Part shown: piece after piece, positions 1 to 8,783 of the stretch
Numbering within the stretch: position 1 is the stretch's first letter
How the letters are laid out: the number at the start of each line of letters is the position of its first letter
From: JADCCX01 sp031373545
GTDB taxonomy: Bacteria; Pseudomonadota; Alphaproteobacteria; Rhizobiales; Beijerinckiaceae
Reading direction: 5' to 3'
NCBI GenBank assembly: GCA_031373545.1
Contig: JANMMT010000184.1
Location: 1-52,574 of the forward strand
Length of the DNA stretch: 52,574 nt
Program-made: the position numbers and the translations under genes
Notes under the pieces: generated by a model
What the model saw: the letters and a program-made list of their open reading frames with translations, nothing else
Told to the model about the DNA's origin: nothing
Databases searched by the model: none

Positions 1-1
1 G

Positions 2-517
2 CCGCAAGACGCCGCGCGGCGGCTTATTCCGGGAGGTGGAATCTATTTCAAGATGGAAGAGCGCAATATCAAGCGCATCCTGTCTCATCCCCTTGCGATG
101 ATCGGGTCGGACGGCCTTCCCCACGACAATCATCCGCATCCGCGTCTCTGGGGCACGTTTCCACGTGTGCTGGGCCTTTATGTCCGCGATCGGCGTGTGC
201 TCAGCCTGTCGGAAGCCATTCGCCGCATGACGGCCCTCCCCGCCGATGTCTTCGGGCTGACCGATCGTGGGTTGATCGGCGAAGGCCACTTTGCCGATCT
301 CGTGCTTTTCAACCCGGCGGACGTCATGGATACGGCAACCTACGAGGTGCCGACCACTGCATCACGCGGCATCGCCGCGGTTCTGGTCAACGGACAGGTT
401 GTCTGGAACACACAAGGCTCGACCAGCGCTCGCCCCGGTCAGGTGCTCACGCGCGGCGAACCGATGGCAAAACTCCGCAAGCAGCGCCGGGAAGCAACCA
501 CGGCCGAGCCTGTCTGA
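2..517 (+). CDS. N-acyl-D-amino-acid deacylase, C-terminal part (5' end outside window)
   Basis: This is the last 171 codons of an amidohydrolase-superfamily enzyme that removes the acyl group from N-acyl-D-amino acids. The frame is open from base 2, so the gene begins before the window; the ATG at 53 is internal. Visible family signatures are the segment IGSDGLPHDNHPHPRLWGTF, where the Asp is the expected metal/catalytic Asp late in the barrel, and the terminal beta-sandwich segment with GHFADLVLFNP and VLVNGQVVW, typical of amidohydrolases. It ends 33 bases before the stop of the convergent RpiR-type regulator. The nearby ABC importer may supply its substrate, but that is only an inference from position. 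Confidence 0.9.
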   Translation, partial: PQDAARRLIPGGGIYFKMEERNIKRILSHPLAMIGSDGLPHDNHPHPRLWGTFPRVLGLYVRDRRVLSLSEAIRRMTALPADVFGLTDRGLIGEGHFADLVLFNPADVMDTATYEVPTTASRGIAAVLVNGQVVWNTQGSTSARPGQVLTRGEPMAKLRKQRREATTAEPV

Positions 518-550
518 GTGGTCGCTCGGTCCAGGGTTTTGCCTTCGGCC

Positions 551-1450
551 TCAGGGCACATGAACTGTGTGATCCGCTGTCAACGAAAAGACCTGAAGCT
601 GCTTCCAGGCTTCTTCTCCCAGCTGCAATCTGTCGCGCATCGAGGGCCCCGCCATGGCGGAGATCAGGTTCGTCAGCACGTCGCACAACAACATCAGGCT
701 CAAATAGCTGTCGAAAGCCCCAGCACCACCCGTTGCCGCTGCCAAGCGCAAGACCGTGCGGGTGAACAGTGGCGAATGGGGCGAGTCGGACAGCACGATC
801 AAACCGGCGCCCCGCCCCACGGCCCATTCGGCCGCCAGGATCGTCTTGCGCACGTAGCGGCGCACATCGATGACAATCACAGTGTCCAGCGGGCCGATGT
901 CGAGCAGCTTGTCGCCGTCGAAACTTGCGTCGCTTGTCAGCAGAATGACGCCCGGCAGGCACAGGTTGAGATTGGCGAAGAGATAAAGGCCAATGCTGCG
1001 GCCCTTCTTCTCGCTAATGATGTAGATGCGCCCCGTCGACGAAAGACAGCGGTTGGCGATGGCTTCGAGCGCATGGCGGTCGAGCGCACCATAGGTGCGG
1101 GTCATGTCGGCCATGGCCGTCTCGAACGTGCGCGCCACCACATCTCCCAGATCAAGAAAAGGACCTGCCTTTTCGAGTGGGCGCGGCGCCTCGAGACGCT
1201 GCAGAGGTGACATCAGCCGGGAGGCCACCTGCTCGCGCAACTCTTTCTGCAATTCGGGATAGCCGGCGTAGCCCAGTTTGCTGACAAACCGAACGACAGT
1301 GGCCGGACTGATATCGAGATGCGCGCCGATGGCAGTGGCGGTTTCCAGGCCAGCGAAGGGATAGCCCGTTTCAAGATGGTCGGCGATCCGGCGTTCGAGT
1401 CCCGTCATGTCGGGCCGACGGCCATTCAATCGTTCAAGAAGTCCCGACAT
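551..1450 (-). CDS. MurR/RpiR-family transcriptional regulator (HTH + SIS domains)
   Basis: A 299-residue regulator with an N-terminal RpiR-type helix-turn-helix (about residues 1-80, with DISPATVVRFVSKLGYAGYPEL as the recognition region) and a C-terminal sugar-isomerase (SIS) domain (about 125-265) that would bind a small ligand, often a phosphosugar. The SIS domain contains RIYIISEKKGRS and TVIVIDVRRYVRKT. The frame stays open for 376 more codons upstream, but that part is antisense to the ABC binding-protein gene. The ATG at 1450 begins the conserved domain and is the natural start. The gene is divergent from the ABC importer at 1592, so it probably controls that importer and perhaps the deacylase. 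Ligand unknown. Confidence 0.88.
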   Translation of the reverse strand: MSGLLERLNGRRPDMTGLERRIADHLETGYPFAGLETATAIGAHLDISPATVVRFVSKLGYAGYPELQKELREQVASRLMSPLQRLEAPRPLEKAGPFLDLGDVVARTFETAMADMTRTYGALDRHALEAIANRCLSSTGRIYIISEKKGRSIGLYLFANLNLCLPGVILLTSDASFDGDKLLDIGPLDTVIVIDVRRYVRKTILAAEWAVGRGAGLIVLSDSPHSPLFTRTVLRLAAATGGAGAFDSYLSLMLLCDVLTNLISAMAGPSMRDRLQLGEEAWKQLQVFSLTADHTVHVP

Positions 1451-1514
1451 CTGTGCGCCTGTTCGTGCTGGCCGCAGGCACCGGTCTGATCGGGTCTCTG
1501 CAACGATCCAAACT

Positions 1515-1536
1515 TTGCATGAAACGTCAATTGCAT
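1515..1536. promoter_or_regulatory. Candidate RpiR operator: repeated TTGCAT in the divergent intergenic region
   Basis: The 141-base gap between the RpiR regulator and the ABC binding protein contains two TTGCAT hexamers (1515-1520 and 1531-1536), 16 bases apart start to start and so on nearly the same helix face. Two ATGAAA elements lie in the same gap. The placement fits a divergent operator, but no known consensus was matched. Confidence 0.25.
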
Positions 1537-1591
1537 TCAAGAGCGGGATATGAAATGACGATTTGACAACTTGCTCGCAGGGAGGTGCGCT

Positions 1592-2659
1592 ATGTCTCGT
1601 TATTCTTTGTCTCGCCGCAATGTCATGCAGGGCTTGGGTGCCGCATCGGCTGCCACGCTCATTCCCGGATCGCTTCAGGCCCAGACGCAGGAATTGGTGA
1701 TCGTCGCCACCGGTGGCGCCTTTGAAAAAGCGTTGAAGGATCACTTCTACGACGTGTTCACGCAGCAGACCGGCATCCGCATTCGTCCCGTAGCCGCCAG
1801 CAATTCCGAGACGTGGACCAAGCTGCGGGCCATGCAGCAGACCAACAACATCGAGTGGGATATCGTCACTTCCTGGCCGGAAGACCTGGTGGCCCAGCAG
1901 GCGCTGATCGAAAGTTTTGATTGCGGCAAGCTGACGAACCTCGCCGCGCAGGGTGTTCCCGGCGCCTGCCAGTCGCGCGGTCTTCTGCGCACGCTTGGCG
2001 GCGTGACCATCACCTTCGACCGCTCGAAGTACCCCAATGGCGGCCCGCAGAACTGGGCTGATTTCTGGAATGTCCAGAAGTTCCCCGGACCCCGCTCGCT
2101 CCCCAACGCCGGCGCACCCTGGTGGCCCCTGATGGCCGCTCTGATGGCGGACGGTGTGGCCAAGGACAAGCTCTTCCCCCTCGATCTCGACCGCGCTTTC
2201 AAGAAGCTCGACGAAATCCGCCCGCAGGTGAACGTGTGGTGGCGCACCGGTGACCAAAGTCAGCAGATGTTCCGTTCCGGCGAGGTCACCATGGCCATGA
2301 TGTGGTCGGGCCGCGCCTTCGCGCTGGCGGACCAGGGCATGCCGCTGGAAGTGGTCTGGTCTGGCGCTCCTCCCAACACGGCACTGTGGTCCATCGTCAA
2401 GGGCACGAAGAACACCGAGGCCGCGATCAAGTTCCTCGATTTCTTCATGAGCCGCCCGGAAGCGCACCTGCCCTTCGCGAATGCGGTCAACTTTGACACC
2501 GCCAACCGCTCTGTGCTCGCCAGCCTCACTCCAGCCCAACTCAAGACCAAGGTGACAGCGCCTGAAAATGCTGCACAACTGGCTGTGATGGACGCAGCCT
2601 GGGTGGCCGAGAACCGGGCAGCGCTCCTTGAGCGCTGGAACCGCTGGCTTGCCCGCTGA
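1592..2659 (+). CDS. ABC transporter periplasmic substrate-binding protein (PotD-like), Tat signal
   Basis: A 355-residue solute-binding protein of the spermidine/putrescine-type (PotD/PotF-like) family. The start is the ATG at 1592, preceded by GGAGG at 1581-1585; the TTG at 1571 lies upstream of that ribosome binding site and is rejected. The N-terminus carries a twin-arginine-like signal (SRRNVM, residues 7-12) followed by a hydrophobic stretch, with cleavage expected after about residue 30. The mature protein starts with the beta-strand LVIVATGGAFEKAL typical of this fold. It is the first gene of a four-gene importer operon. The family takes polyamines, opines and other cationic or amino compounds; the actual ligand cannot be read from sequence. 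Confidence 0.88.
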   Translation: MSRYSLSRRNVMQGLGAASAATLIPGSLQAQTQELVIVATGGAFEKALKDHFYDVFTQQTGIRIRPVAASNSETWTKLRAMQQTNNIEWDIVTSWPEDLVAQQALIESFDCGKLTNLAAQGVPGACQSRGLLRTLGGVTITFDRSKYPNGGPQNWADFWNVQKFPGPRSLPNAGAPWWPLMAALMADGVAKDKLFPLDLDRAFKKLDEIRPQVNVWWRTGDQSQQMFRSGEVTMAMMWSGRAFALADQGMPLEVVWSGAPPNTALWSIVKGTKNTEAAIKFLDFFMSRPEAHLPFANAVNFDTANRSVLASLTPAQLKTKVTAPENAAQLAVMDAAWVAENRAALLERWNRWLAR

Positions 2660-2682
2660 TTGACCCGGAGTCTGTAGTTGTT

Positions 2683-3786
2683 ATGATCAATCCAGCACAT
2701 TCCACGCTGACAAAAGTGCGTGGTGGGGCCGTTCGCGTCGAGAACGTGCGTCGTCATTATGGGGCCGTCAAAGCGCTTGATGGCGTCTCCATTGACGTTG
2801 CTCCAGGAGAGTTTCTGGCTCTCCTGGGACCCTCCGGTTCCGGCAAGACGACGTTGCTGATGACCATTGCTGGCTTCGAGGTGCCCGACAGCGGCCGCAT
2901 CTTCGTCGATGATGTCGACATGACGCGGGTGACGCCCAACAAGCGTAACCTTGGCATGGTGTTTCAGCGCTATGCGTTGTTTCCCCACATGACGCTGCGC
3001 GACAATGTCGCCTTTCCGCTGCGCATGCGCGGTGTCTCGCAGGTTGAGCGCAGCGAGCGGGCGGACAAGGTGCTCTCGACCGTGGGTCTTGGCGGCTACG
3101 GTGACCGTTTGCCTGCTCAGCTTTCGGGCGGTCAGCAGCAACGCGTCGCTCTCGCGCGCGCCATCGTCTATGAGCCGCCTGTACTCTTGATGGACGAGCC
3201 TCTCTCCGCACTCGACAAGAACCTGCGCGAGCGGATGCGACTCGAGATCAAGCAACTCCAGAAAAGCCTCGGAATCACGGTTGTTTTCGTTACCCACGAC
3301 CAGGAAGAAGCGCTTGTGATGGCGGACCGCGTGGCCGTGCTCGATCAGGGCCAGCTGGTGCAGGAAGGCGAGCCCCGCGCGCTGTATGAGCAGCCTGGAT
3401 CTCCCTTCGTCGCAGGCTTTCTGGGCGAGACGAACTTCATGGATGGCCAACTCGTCGAGACTGGCGCGCAAGGGGCCGCAATCCGGCTTGGTACCGGCGC
3501 CGTGCTGCCCATCACCACCGGGGTCGGCCTTTCGAAAGACATCCGCCTTGCGGTGCGCCCGGAATACATCACGATTTCCGGCACGCAGCCCAAGGGGGCT
3601 GCGCTTGAAGGCAAATTGCAGGAAATCATCTTCGCCGGCTCTGCCACGATTTTGCTTGTAGATTCGGGTCTGGGCGAACTCATCAATGTGCGCGTGCCTT
3701 CCAGCATGGATTTCACTGGCCTCGCCACAGGTGGCAAGGTCTGGCTCACGTGGCGGCCCGATGCCGCCCGCGCCTTCTCTGCCTGA
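2683..3786 (+). CDS. ABC transporter ATP-binding protein (PotA-like)
   Basis: A 367-residue importer ATPase. The nucleotide-binding domain shows Walker A GPSGSGKTT (49-57), the Q-loop region (FQRYALFPHMT), the signature LSGGQ (147-151), Walker B LLMDEP (168-173) and the switch His in FVTHDQEEA. The C-terminal third (from about 260) is a TOBE-type regulatory domain, as in PotA/CysA/UgpC ATPases. It lies 23 bases after the binding protein and 14 bases before the first permease, in one operon, and would energise that importer at the inner membrane. Confidence 0.93.
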   Translation: MINPAHSTLTKVRGGAVRVENVRRHYGAVKALDGVSIDVAPGEFLALLGPSGSGKTTLLMTIAGFEVPDSGRIFVDDVDMTRVTPNKRNLGMVFQRYALFPHMTLRDNVAFPLRMRGVSQVERSERADKVLSTVGLGGYGDRLPAQLSGGQQQRVALARAIVYEPPVLLMDEPLSALDKNLRERMRLEIKQLQKSLGITVVFVTHDQEEALVMADRVAVLDQGQLVQEGEPRALYEQPGSPFVAGFLGETNFMDGQLVETGAQGAAIRLGTGAVLPITTGVGLSKDIRLAVRPEYITISGTQPKGAALEGKLQEIIFAGSATILLVDSGLGELINVRVPSSMDFTGLATGGKVWLTWRPDAARAFSA

Positions 3787-3800
3787 GCGCGGGGGACATC

Positions 3801-4646
3801 ATGAGCGGCGCAACCGGTAAAAGTTTTGATCTGAAGGCCAGCCTCACACTGATTTTGCCAGTGGCAGCAATGCTGGCGATCTTCTTCGTGGTGCCACTCT
3901 CGACGCTTCTTGAGCAAAGCCTCTTCAAGCCCGAGTTTGGATTATCCAATTATACCAAGGTGCTGACCAACGATCTTTACCTCACCATCCTGCTGCGCAC
4001 CTTGCGCCTTTCGGTGTTCGTCACCCTGTTGACGCTCTTTCTGGGCTATCCGGTGGCGCTCACCATGGCCCGCGTGTCAAACCGCACGGCGTTCCTCATG
4101 GCCATTGGCGTGATGCTACCGCTGTGGACGGCGGTGCTGGTGCGCTCCTACGCCTGGATCGTGCTGCTCCAGCGCAAAGGCCTTGTGAACGAATTCCTGA
4201 TCAACACCGGCATCATCAGCCAGCCGCTGCGCATGCTTTACACCGAAGGGGCTGTGATCCTGGCGACGACGCATGTGCTGCTGCCGTTCATGATCCTCTC
4301 CATCTACAGCGTCATTCGGTCGATCCCCAAGGAACTGACACTGGCTTCCGCCAACCTGGGCGCAGGCGGCATGGATACGTTTCGTCTCGTAACACTGCCG
4401 CTGAGCATGCCGGGCGTGTATTCCGGCGTGCTGATGGTCTTCATCATCTCGCTTGGCTTTTACATCACCCCTGCCCTGCTGGGGGGGCCCGAAACCCTCA
4501 TGATGTCCACTCTGATCGGACAGCAGACCACCGAGACACTGGATTGGGGTCTGGCCGGTGCACTCTCGGTCATCCTGCTGATCATCACGCTCATGCTGGT
4601 GGCCCTGTTCGGCCGGGTCCTTCGCCTCGAAGCCAAGGGAGCCTGA
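3801..4646 (+). CDS. ABC transporter permease (PotB-like)
   Basis: A 281-residue inner-membrane permease with about six hydrophobic helices, starting at the ATG at 3801. The frame is also open upstream into the ATPase gene. The cytoplasmic coupling (EAA) loop is visible as LASANLGAGGMDTFRLVTLP, which docks onto the ATPase. Length and N-terminus match PotB-type permeases of polyamine/opine importers. The next permease starts only one base after this stop, so the two are translationally coupled and presumably form a heterodimer. Confidence 0.9.
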   Translation: MSGATGKSFDLKASLTLILPVAAMLAIFFVVPLSTLLEQSLFKPEFGLSNYTKVLTNDLYLTILLRTLRLSVFVTLLTLFLGYPVALTMARVSNRTAFLMAIGVMLPLWTAVLVRSYAWIVLLQRKGLVNEFLINTGIISQPLRMLYTEGAVILATTHVLLPFMILSIYSVIRSIPKELTLASANLGAGGMDTFRLVTLPLSMPGVYSGVLMVFIISLGFYITPALLGGPETLMMSTLIGQQTTETLDWGLAGALSVILLIITLMLVALFGRVLRLEAKGA

Positions 4647-4647
4647 A

Positions 4648-5472
4648 ATGACGCCCAACAATCCGACCGGAGCCCGCCAATGGCCGACAGCGGTGTTTGC
4701 CATCTTCGTGTTGTTCTTCCTGCTTCTGCCAACCATCATCGTGGTGCCGGTGTCGTTTGGTTCCGAGAAATACCTGCAATTCCCACCCAAATCCTGGTCG
4801 CTGACATGGTACCGCGCTTACTTCGCTGATCAGGAGTGGATGGCATCAACGTTGTTCAGCGTCGTGGTCGCGGTCTGCTCAGCCATCGTCGGCATACTGA
4901 TCACGCTTCCTGCAACCTTGGCGCTGGCGCGCGGGCGCGTGCCCGGTGGCGGCCTGCTCAAGGGCCTGATCCTCGCCCCGATGATCATCCCGCACATCGT
5001 GATCGCCGTCGGCCTCTACATCACCTTCGCGCGCTGGGGCATCAATGGAACGTATTTCGGTTTCATCGCGGCCATGTCGGTTCTGTGCGTGCCCTATCTC
5101 TTTCTAACGCTTTCCGCAGCCGTATCCAAACTCGACCCCAGCCTTGAAATGGCCGCCGCCAATCTTGGTGCGAACAAGTTCAACATCTTTCGCCTCGTGA
5201 CGGTGCCGCTGCTGCTGCCGGCCATCGCGGGTGGCATGGCGTTCGCCTTCATCATGACACTCGATGAAGCGGTGGTTGCCAACTTCCTCTCCAGCTCCAG
5301 AGCCAAGCCCATCATGAAGAAGATGTTCGAGGATATCGACTTCGATGTGTCGCCGGTGATCGCCGCCGTCTCGACCCTCATTCTGGTCGGGAGCCTGGCA
5401 CTGATCGGTCTGGCGCAATTGTTCGCCAAACTGAAAGGCGGCGGAAAAGCCGCGGTGTCAGACGGTCACTGA
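4648..5472 (+). CDS. ABC transporter permease (PotC-like)
   Basis: A 274-residue inner-membrane permease, the second membrane subunit of the importer. It has about six transmembrane helices, and the EAA loop reads EMAAANLGANKFNIFRLVTV. The start ATG follows a GGGAGCC ribosome binding site inside the end of the preceding permease gene. The last 15 bases overlap the 3' end of the convergent sugar kinase, so transcripts from the two operons collide here. No terminator hairpin is evident. Confidence 0.9.
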   Translation: MTPNNPTGARQWPTAVFAIFVLFFLLLPTIIVVPVSFGSEKYLQFPPKSWSLTWYRAYFADQEWMASTLFSVVVAVCSAIVGILITLPATLALARGRVPGGGLLKGLILAPMIIPHIVIAVGLYITFARWGINGTYFGFIAAMSVLCVPYLFLTLSAAVSKLDPSLEMAAANLGANKFNIFRLVTVPLLLPAIAGGMAFAFIMTLDEAVVANFLSSSRAKPIMKKMFEDIDFDVSPVIAAVSTLILVGSLALIGLAQLFAKLKGGGKAAVSDGH

Positions 5473-6393
5473 AACGCCGCGGCGCACCATCGCCCCCTCG
5501 ACATCAACGCGGTGCGGAATGGTTGCAACCGCGCCGTGGCCTATAGTGGACATCGCCGCCGCCACAGTGGCATAGCGTGCGGCCTGAAACGGATCATCCG
5601 TGCGCAGCCATTCGGCCAAGAAAGCGCCGTCAAAACAATCGCCTGCACCCGTTGCATCCACCGCATTGACCGTGATGGAGGGGATGATGCGGCGTTCGGT
5701 CAGCGTTGCCACCAGCGCGCCATCCCTGCCCATTGTCATGGCGACGATGCTGGAACCCCGGCTCAGATAGAAATCCGCAATGGCATCGGGGTCGTCCAAT
5801 CCCGTGAGCTGGCGCGCATCATCAAGACCCGGCAAGGCGATATCCGCCAGCGCCATGGCCGCATTGGTAACGGCCTGCGCCTGCTCCAGCGGCCAGAGCC
5901 GCAGCCGCAGGTTCGTGTCATACGACACGGTGATGCCGGCGATGCGTGCCAATCGGATCGCCTCGAACACCAGATTGGCCGCCGTGCCAGAAATGGCCTG
6001 GCTGATGCCCGACACATGCAGGATTTTCGCGTGGACAAGCATCGCATGGGGCAGATCATCAATCGTCATGCGGGCCGCAGCCGAGCCTGCGCGCCGGTAC
6101 GTGAATTCGTGGCCGCCTGCGCCGTGGGTGACGAAATACAGCCCCGTTGGTGCGTCAGCGCTGACCTTGACGGCGGAGGTGTCCACGCCCTCGCGCGCCC
6201 AAAGCTCCAGAAACGAGCGTCCGAAACTGTCATCCCCCACTGCGCTGATGTATCCGGTTCTGGCGCCTGAGCGCGCCGCCGCGATGAGCGCGTTGGAGGT
6301 ATCGCCCCCGTGGCCGAAGAGATACTGCGGCTCGCCGGGCGTGGTCTGGTTGAACTCTCCCAATGCTTCGCCGATGGCGATGATGTCCGTCAT
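5458..6393 (-). CDS. PfkB-family sugar kinase, probably 2-keto-3-deoxygluconate kinase
   Basis: A 311-residue ribokinase/PfkB-family kinase. The substrate-binding GGDTSN motif is at residues 29-34, and the anion-hole/catalytic motif DATGAGD at 246-252 includes the catalytic Asp252. The N-terminal IAIGEALGEFNQ and the FTYRRAGSAA segment resemble 2-dehydro-3-deoxygluconokinases (KdgK). Its ATG overlaps the stop of the enolase-superfamily dehydratase by four bases. The inferred step is ATP-dependent phosphorylation of the 2-keto-3-deoxy sugar acid made by that enzyme. The matching aldolase is not in this window, so the exact sugar acid remains open. Confidence 0.85.
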   Translation of the reverse strand: MTDIIAIGEALGEFNQTTPGEPQYLFGHGGDTSNALIAAARSGARTGYISAVGDDSFGRSFLELWAREGVDTSAVKVSADAPTGLYFVTHGAGGHEFTYRRAGSAAARMTIDDLPHAMLVHAKILHVSGISQAISGTAANLVFEAIRLARIAGITVSYDTNLRLRLWPLEQAQAVTNAAMALADIALPGLDDARQLTGLDDPDAIADFYLSRGSSIVAMTMGRDGALVATLTERRIIPSITVNAVDATGAGDCFDGAFLAEWLRTDDPFQAARYATVAAAMSTIGHGAVATIPHRVDVEGAMVRRGVSVTV

Positions 6394-7598
6394 AACAATG
6401 TCTTTGCGTCAGACACGCGCACCTGCGCATCCGGTCGCTGAGCCAGGTCCGGCAGGAGTTCAAGCCCCAGCCCCGGCACATCGCTCACACGCACCATGCC
6501 TTTTTCCACCACAGGCAAGCCCGTGACCAGTTCGTTGTACCAGCCCGTGTAGAAGGCGCGCACGCTTTCCTGAATCAGAGCATGGGGCGCATGCAGGGAG
6601 AAATGGCAGGATGCCGCATACACCACCGGCCCCGTGCAATCATGGGGCGCGACGGGCACATGCCAGGCCTCGGCCATGCCGGCGATCTTGCGCGCCTCGG
6701 TGAGGCCGCCGCACCAGGAGAGATCCAGCATCACCACGCCCGCCGCGCCGGTTTCGAGATACTCGCGAAAGGCGTGGGTGGTGGACAGCGTCTCGGAAGC
6801 GCAGACCCAGGCCTTGGAATGGCGCGCGTAGCTTTTGAGATCGCCGATGTTGTCGAGGCGAAACGGGTCTTCGTGCCAATAGGTGTCAAATTCAGCGAGG
6901 CGCTCCGCCAACTTTTTGGCCATGGGCAGCGACCAGAGCGAATGAAATTCCACCATGATCTCCATGCGGTCGCCCACCGCCTTGCGGATTTTTTCAAAAG
7001 GCTCCAGCGCGGTTTTCAGCTCCTGCGGGCTGATGTCGAGCCCGCCCGTGCGCTCGGCAGCTATGTCAAACGGCCAGATTTTCATGGCGGTGATGCCCTG
7101 CTCCAGTAGCGAATGGGCCACCTCATCGGCGCGGTGCAGAAAGCCTTCGAGGTCTTCGTAAGGCCCGCCCTGCTCTCCCACATGCCAGTTGGCGACCGAT
7201 TGCGCGCGCCCATCGCGGATGTAACGATACCCCGCACAGGTGTTGTAGACGCGGATGCTGTCCCGCGTGCGCCCGCCGAGCATGTCGCAAACGGGCTTGC
7301 CGTGCGCCTTGCCGAAGATGTCCCACAAGGCGATGTCGATGGCGGAATTGCCCCGTGTTTCCACGCCCGATGATCGCCAGCCCAGATAGTTGCGCAGCTT
7401 GAGGTTGATCGCCTCGATGCGCAGCGGGTCCTCCCCGATCAGCTTGGGCGCAACCGTTTCATGCAGGTAAGCCTCCACGGCGCGCGGCCCCATGAAAGTC
7501 TCGCCAAGGCCGATCAGCCCCTCATCCGTGTGCAGGCGCACGAAGATGATGTTGCCGAACTCCTCGATGCGGATGGTTTCGAGCGCAGTGATTTTCAT
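6390..7598 (-). CDS. Mandelate racemase/enolase-superfamily sugar-acid dehydratase
   Basis: A 402-residue enolase-superfamily enzyme. Expected metal ligands on successive barrel strands are Glu217 (in MVEFHSLW), Glu243 (HEDPF) and Glu269 (ASETLS). His219 in the E-x-H motif and His319 in APHDCTGPV are likely acid/base residues, with Glu344 (IQES) at the end of the barrel. An AMKIWPFD segment replaces the K-x-K motif of classical mandelate racemases. Syn-dehydration of a sugar acid to a 2-keto-3-deoxy acid is inferred from the family and from the KDG-type kinase overlapping its 3' end. The substrate (for example gluconate, galactonate or mannonate) is not determined. Confidence 0.85.
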   Translation of the reverse strand: MKITALETIRIEEFGNIIFVRLHTDEGLIGLGETFMGPRAVEAYLHETVAPKLIGEDPLRIEAINLKLRNYLGWRSSGVETRGNSAIDIALWDIFGKAHGKPVCDMLGGRTRDSIRVYNTCAGYRYIRDGRAQSVANWHVGEQGGPYEDLEGFLHRADEVAHSLLEQGITAMKIWPFDIAAERTGGLDISPQELKTALEPFEKIRKAVGDRMEIMVEFHSLWSLPMAKKLAERLAEFDTYWHEDPFRLDNIGDLKSYARHSKAWVCASETLSTTHAFREYLETGAAGVVMLDLSWCGGLTEARKIAGMAEAWHVPVAPHDCTGPVVYAASCHFSLHAPHALIQESVRAFYTGWYNELVTGLPVVEKGMVRVSDVPGLGLELLPDLAQRPDAQVRVSDAKTLL

Positions 7599-7608
7599 AT
7601 CAACGTCC

Positions 7609-7657
7609 CCTTCTTTCTCCCACCCAGATGGGCCCGACCAAGCTGGGTGGAAGAAGG
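7609..7657 (-). promoter_or_regulatory. Intercistronic hairpin covering the dehydratase ribosome binding site
   Basis: In the 72-base dctP-dehydratase gap, CCTTCTT (7609-7615) pairs with AAGAAGG (7651-7657), and CCACCCAG (7620-7627) with CTGGGTGG (7643-7650). A 4-base bulge lies on one side and the loop is 15 bases. In the mRNA the 3' arm contains AAGAAGG, the Shine-Dalgarno sequence of the dehydratase, about 10 bases before its ATG. This could lower downstream translation or protect the dctP mRNA 3' end. Confidence 0.55.
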
Positions 7658-7670
7658 GTAAGCGCTCCCC

Positions 7671-8684
7671 TCAGTTCGTGCCGCGCATCTTGGCGAGTTC
7701 GGCCACCATGCGGTCCACGGTTTCCTTGCCGATGGTGGTCGCTCCGCGCTCGTAGACACCTTTCACCGCATCGCGCATGCGTTTTTGCTCGGCGGGTGCG
7801 ATTTCGTTGATGGTCATGCCCTTGGCTTTCAAATTGGCCAGCGCTGTCTCGGAGAGCGCGCGCGAGACCGTGCGTTGCTCTTTCTGGCCCTCTGCCGCAC
7901 AGTCCATCATGGCCTTCTGCTCATCTGGCGAGAGCTTGTCGAACAGCGCCTTGGAATACAGGAACAGGAAGGGCGTGTAGGCGTGACGCGTGACGGAGAG
8001 GAACTTCTGCACCTCGTACATCTTGGAGGTGTCGATGGTGACGAAGGGGTTCTCCTGCCCATCGATGGCCTTGGTTTCGAGCGCTGCAAACACCTCCTGG
8101 AAAGCCATGGGCACGGCGTTGGCCCCCACGGTCTTGAACGTGTCGAGGAAGATGTTGTTCTGCATCACACGGACCTTGAGGCCGGGAAAATCCTCCACTT
8201 TTTCAACGGGCTTGCGCGAGTTCGTGAGGTTGCGGAAGCCGTTTTCCCAATAGGAGAGGTTCACAAGGCCGACGGCAGGCATTTTGTCTGCGATGTATTT
8301 GCCATAGGCCCCGTCAAGGATCGCATCGGCCTCCTTCTCGTTGGCAAAGAGGAACGGCAGATCGAACACGCCCAGATCCGGCAAAATGCCCACCAGCGGC
8401 GAGGAGGAGGTCACGACCATCTCCTGCGTGCCTGAGCGCAGCGCCTGCGTCGCCTGCAAATCGCCGCCCAGCGCGCCGCCCCAGAAGGCCTGCAGCTTCA
8501 TCTTGCCGCCGGATTTTGCCGTGAGGCAGGCCGTCACCTTGGCAATGCCATTGCCCACGGGGTGATCGGCATTGATGCCGTTGGAGACGCGGATGGTGCG
8601 CTCGGTGAACTGGGCCGACGCCCCGGCGGATGACAGCGCCAGCGCACTCAAGGCAACGGCAGACAGAAGAAAATTGCGGATCAT
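7671..8684 (-). CDS. TRAP transporter solute-binding protein (DctP family)
   Basis: A 337-residue periplasmic binding protein with a Sec signal peptide ending in ASA-Q at about residue 25. The mature sequence shows DctP features: IRVSNGINADHPVGNG at the start, the helix-turn LKVRVMQN (with the Arg that usually clamps the ligand carboxylate), and the FLPFL-like segment FDLPFLFAN. It captures an organic acid and delivers it to the DctQ/DctM membrane unit encoded just upstream. The gene is separated from dctM by 99 bases and could have its own ribosome loading. The ligand is probably the sugar acid handled by the downstream dehydratase and kinase. Confidence 0.92.
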   Translation of the reverse strand: MIRNFLLSAVALSALALSSAGASAQFTERTIRVSNGINADHPVGNGIAKVTACLTAKSGGKMKLQAFWGGALGGDLQATQALRSGTQEMVVTSSSPLVGILPDLGVFDLPFLFANEKEADAILDGAYGKYIADKMPAVGLVNLSYWENGFRNLTNSRKPVEKVEDFPGLKVRVMQNNIFLDTFKTVGANAVPMAFQEVFAALETKAIDGQENPFVTIDTSKMYEVQKFLSVTRHAYTPFLFLYSKALFDKLSPDEQKAMMDCAAEGQKEQRTVSRALSETALANLKAKGMTINEIAPAEQKRMRDAVKGVYERGATTIGKETVDRMVAELAKMRGTN

Positions 8685-8783
8685 GGTGACCTCCCCGGTC
8701 GGTTAGCGAGCCTTTGGCTCTGAATTGTTGTCTTGTCGTCTTCTCTTCACGCGAAGCATCTCCACTGCGCGCCAAAACACTCC

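Noticed and set aside
1451..2578. Long minus-strand extension of the RpiR reading frame (675 codons in all)
   Set aside because: It is antisense to the well-supported ABC binding protein; only the part after ATG 1450 has domain character.
2260..3471. 403-codon minus-strand frame across the ABC binding protein and ATPase genes
   Set aside because: Shadow frame of high-GC coding DNA; the plus-strand products have clear motifs.
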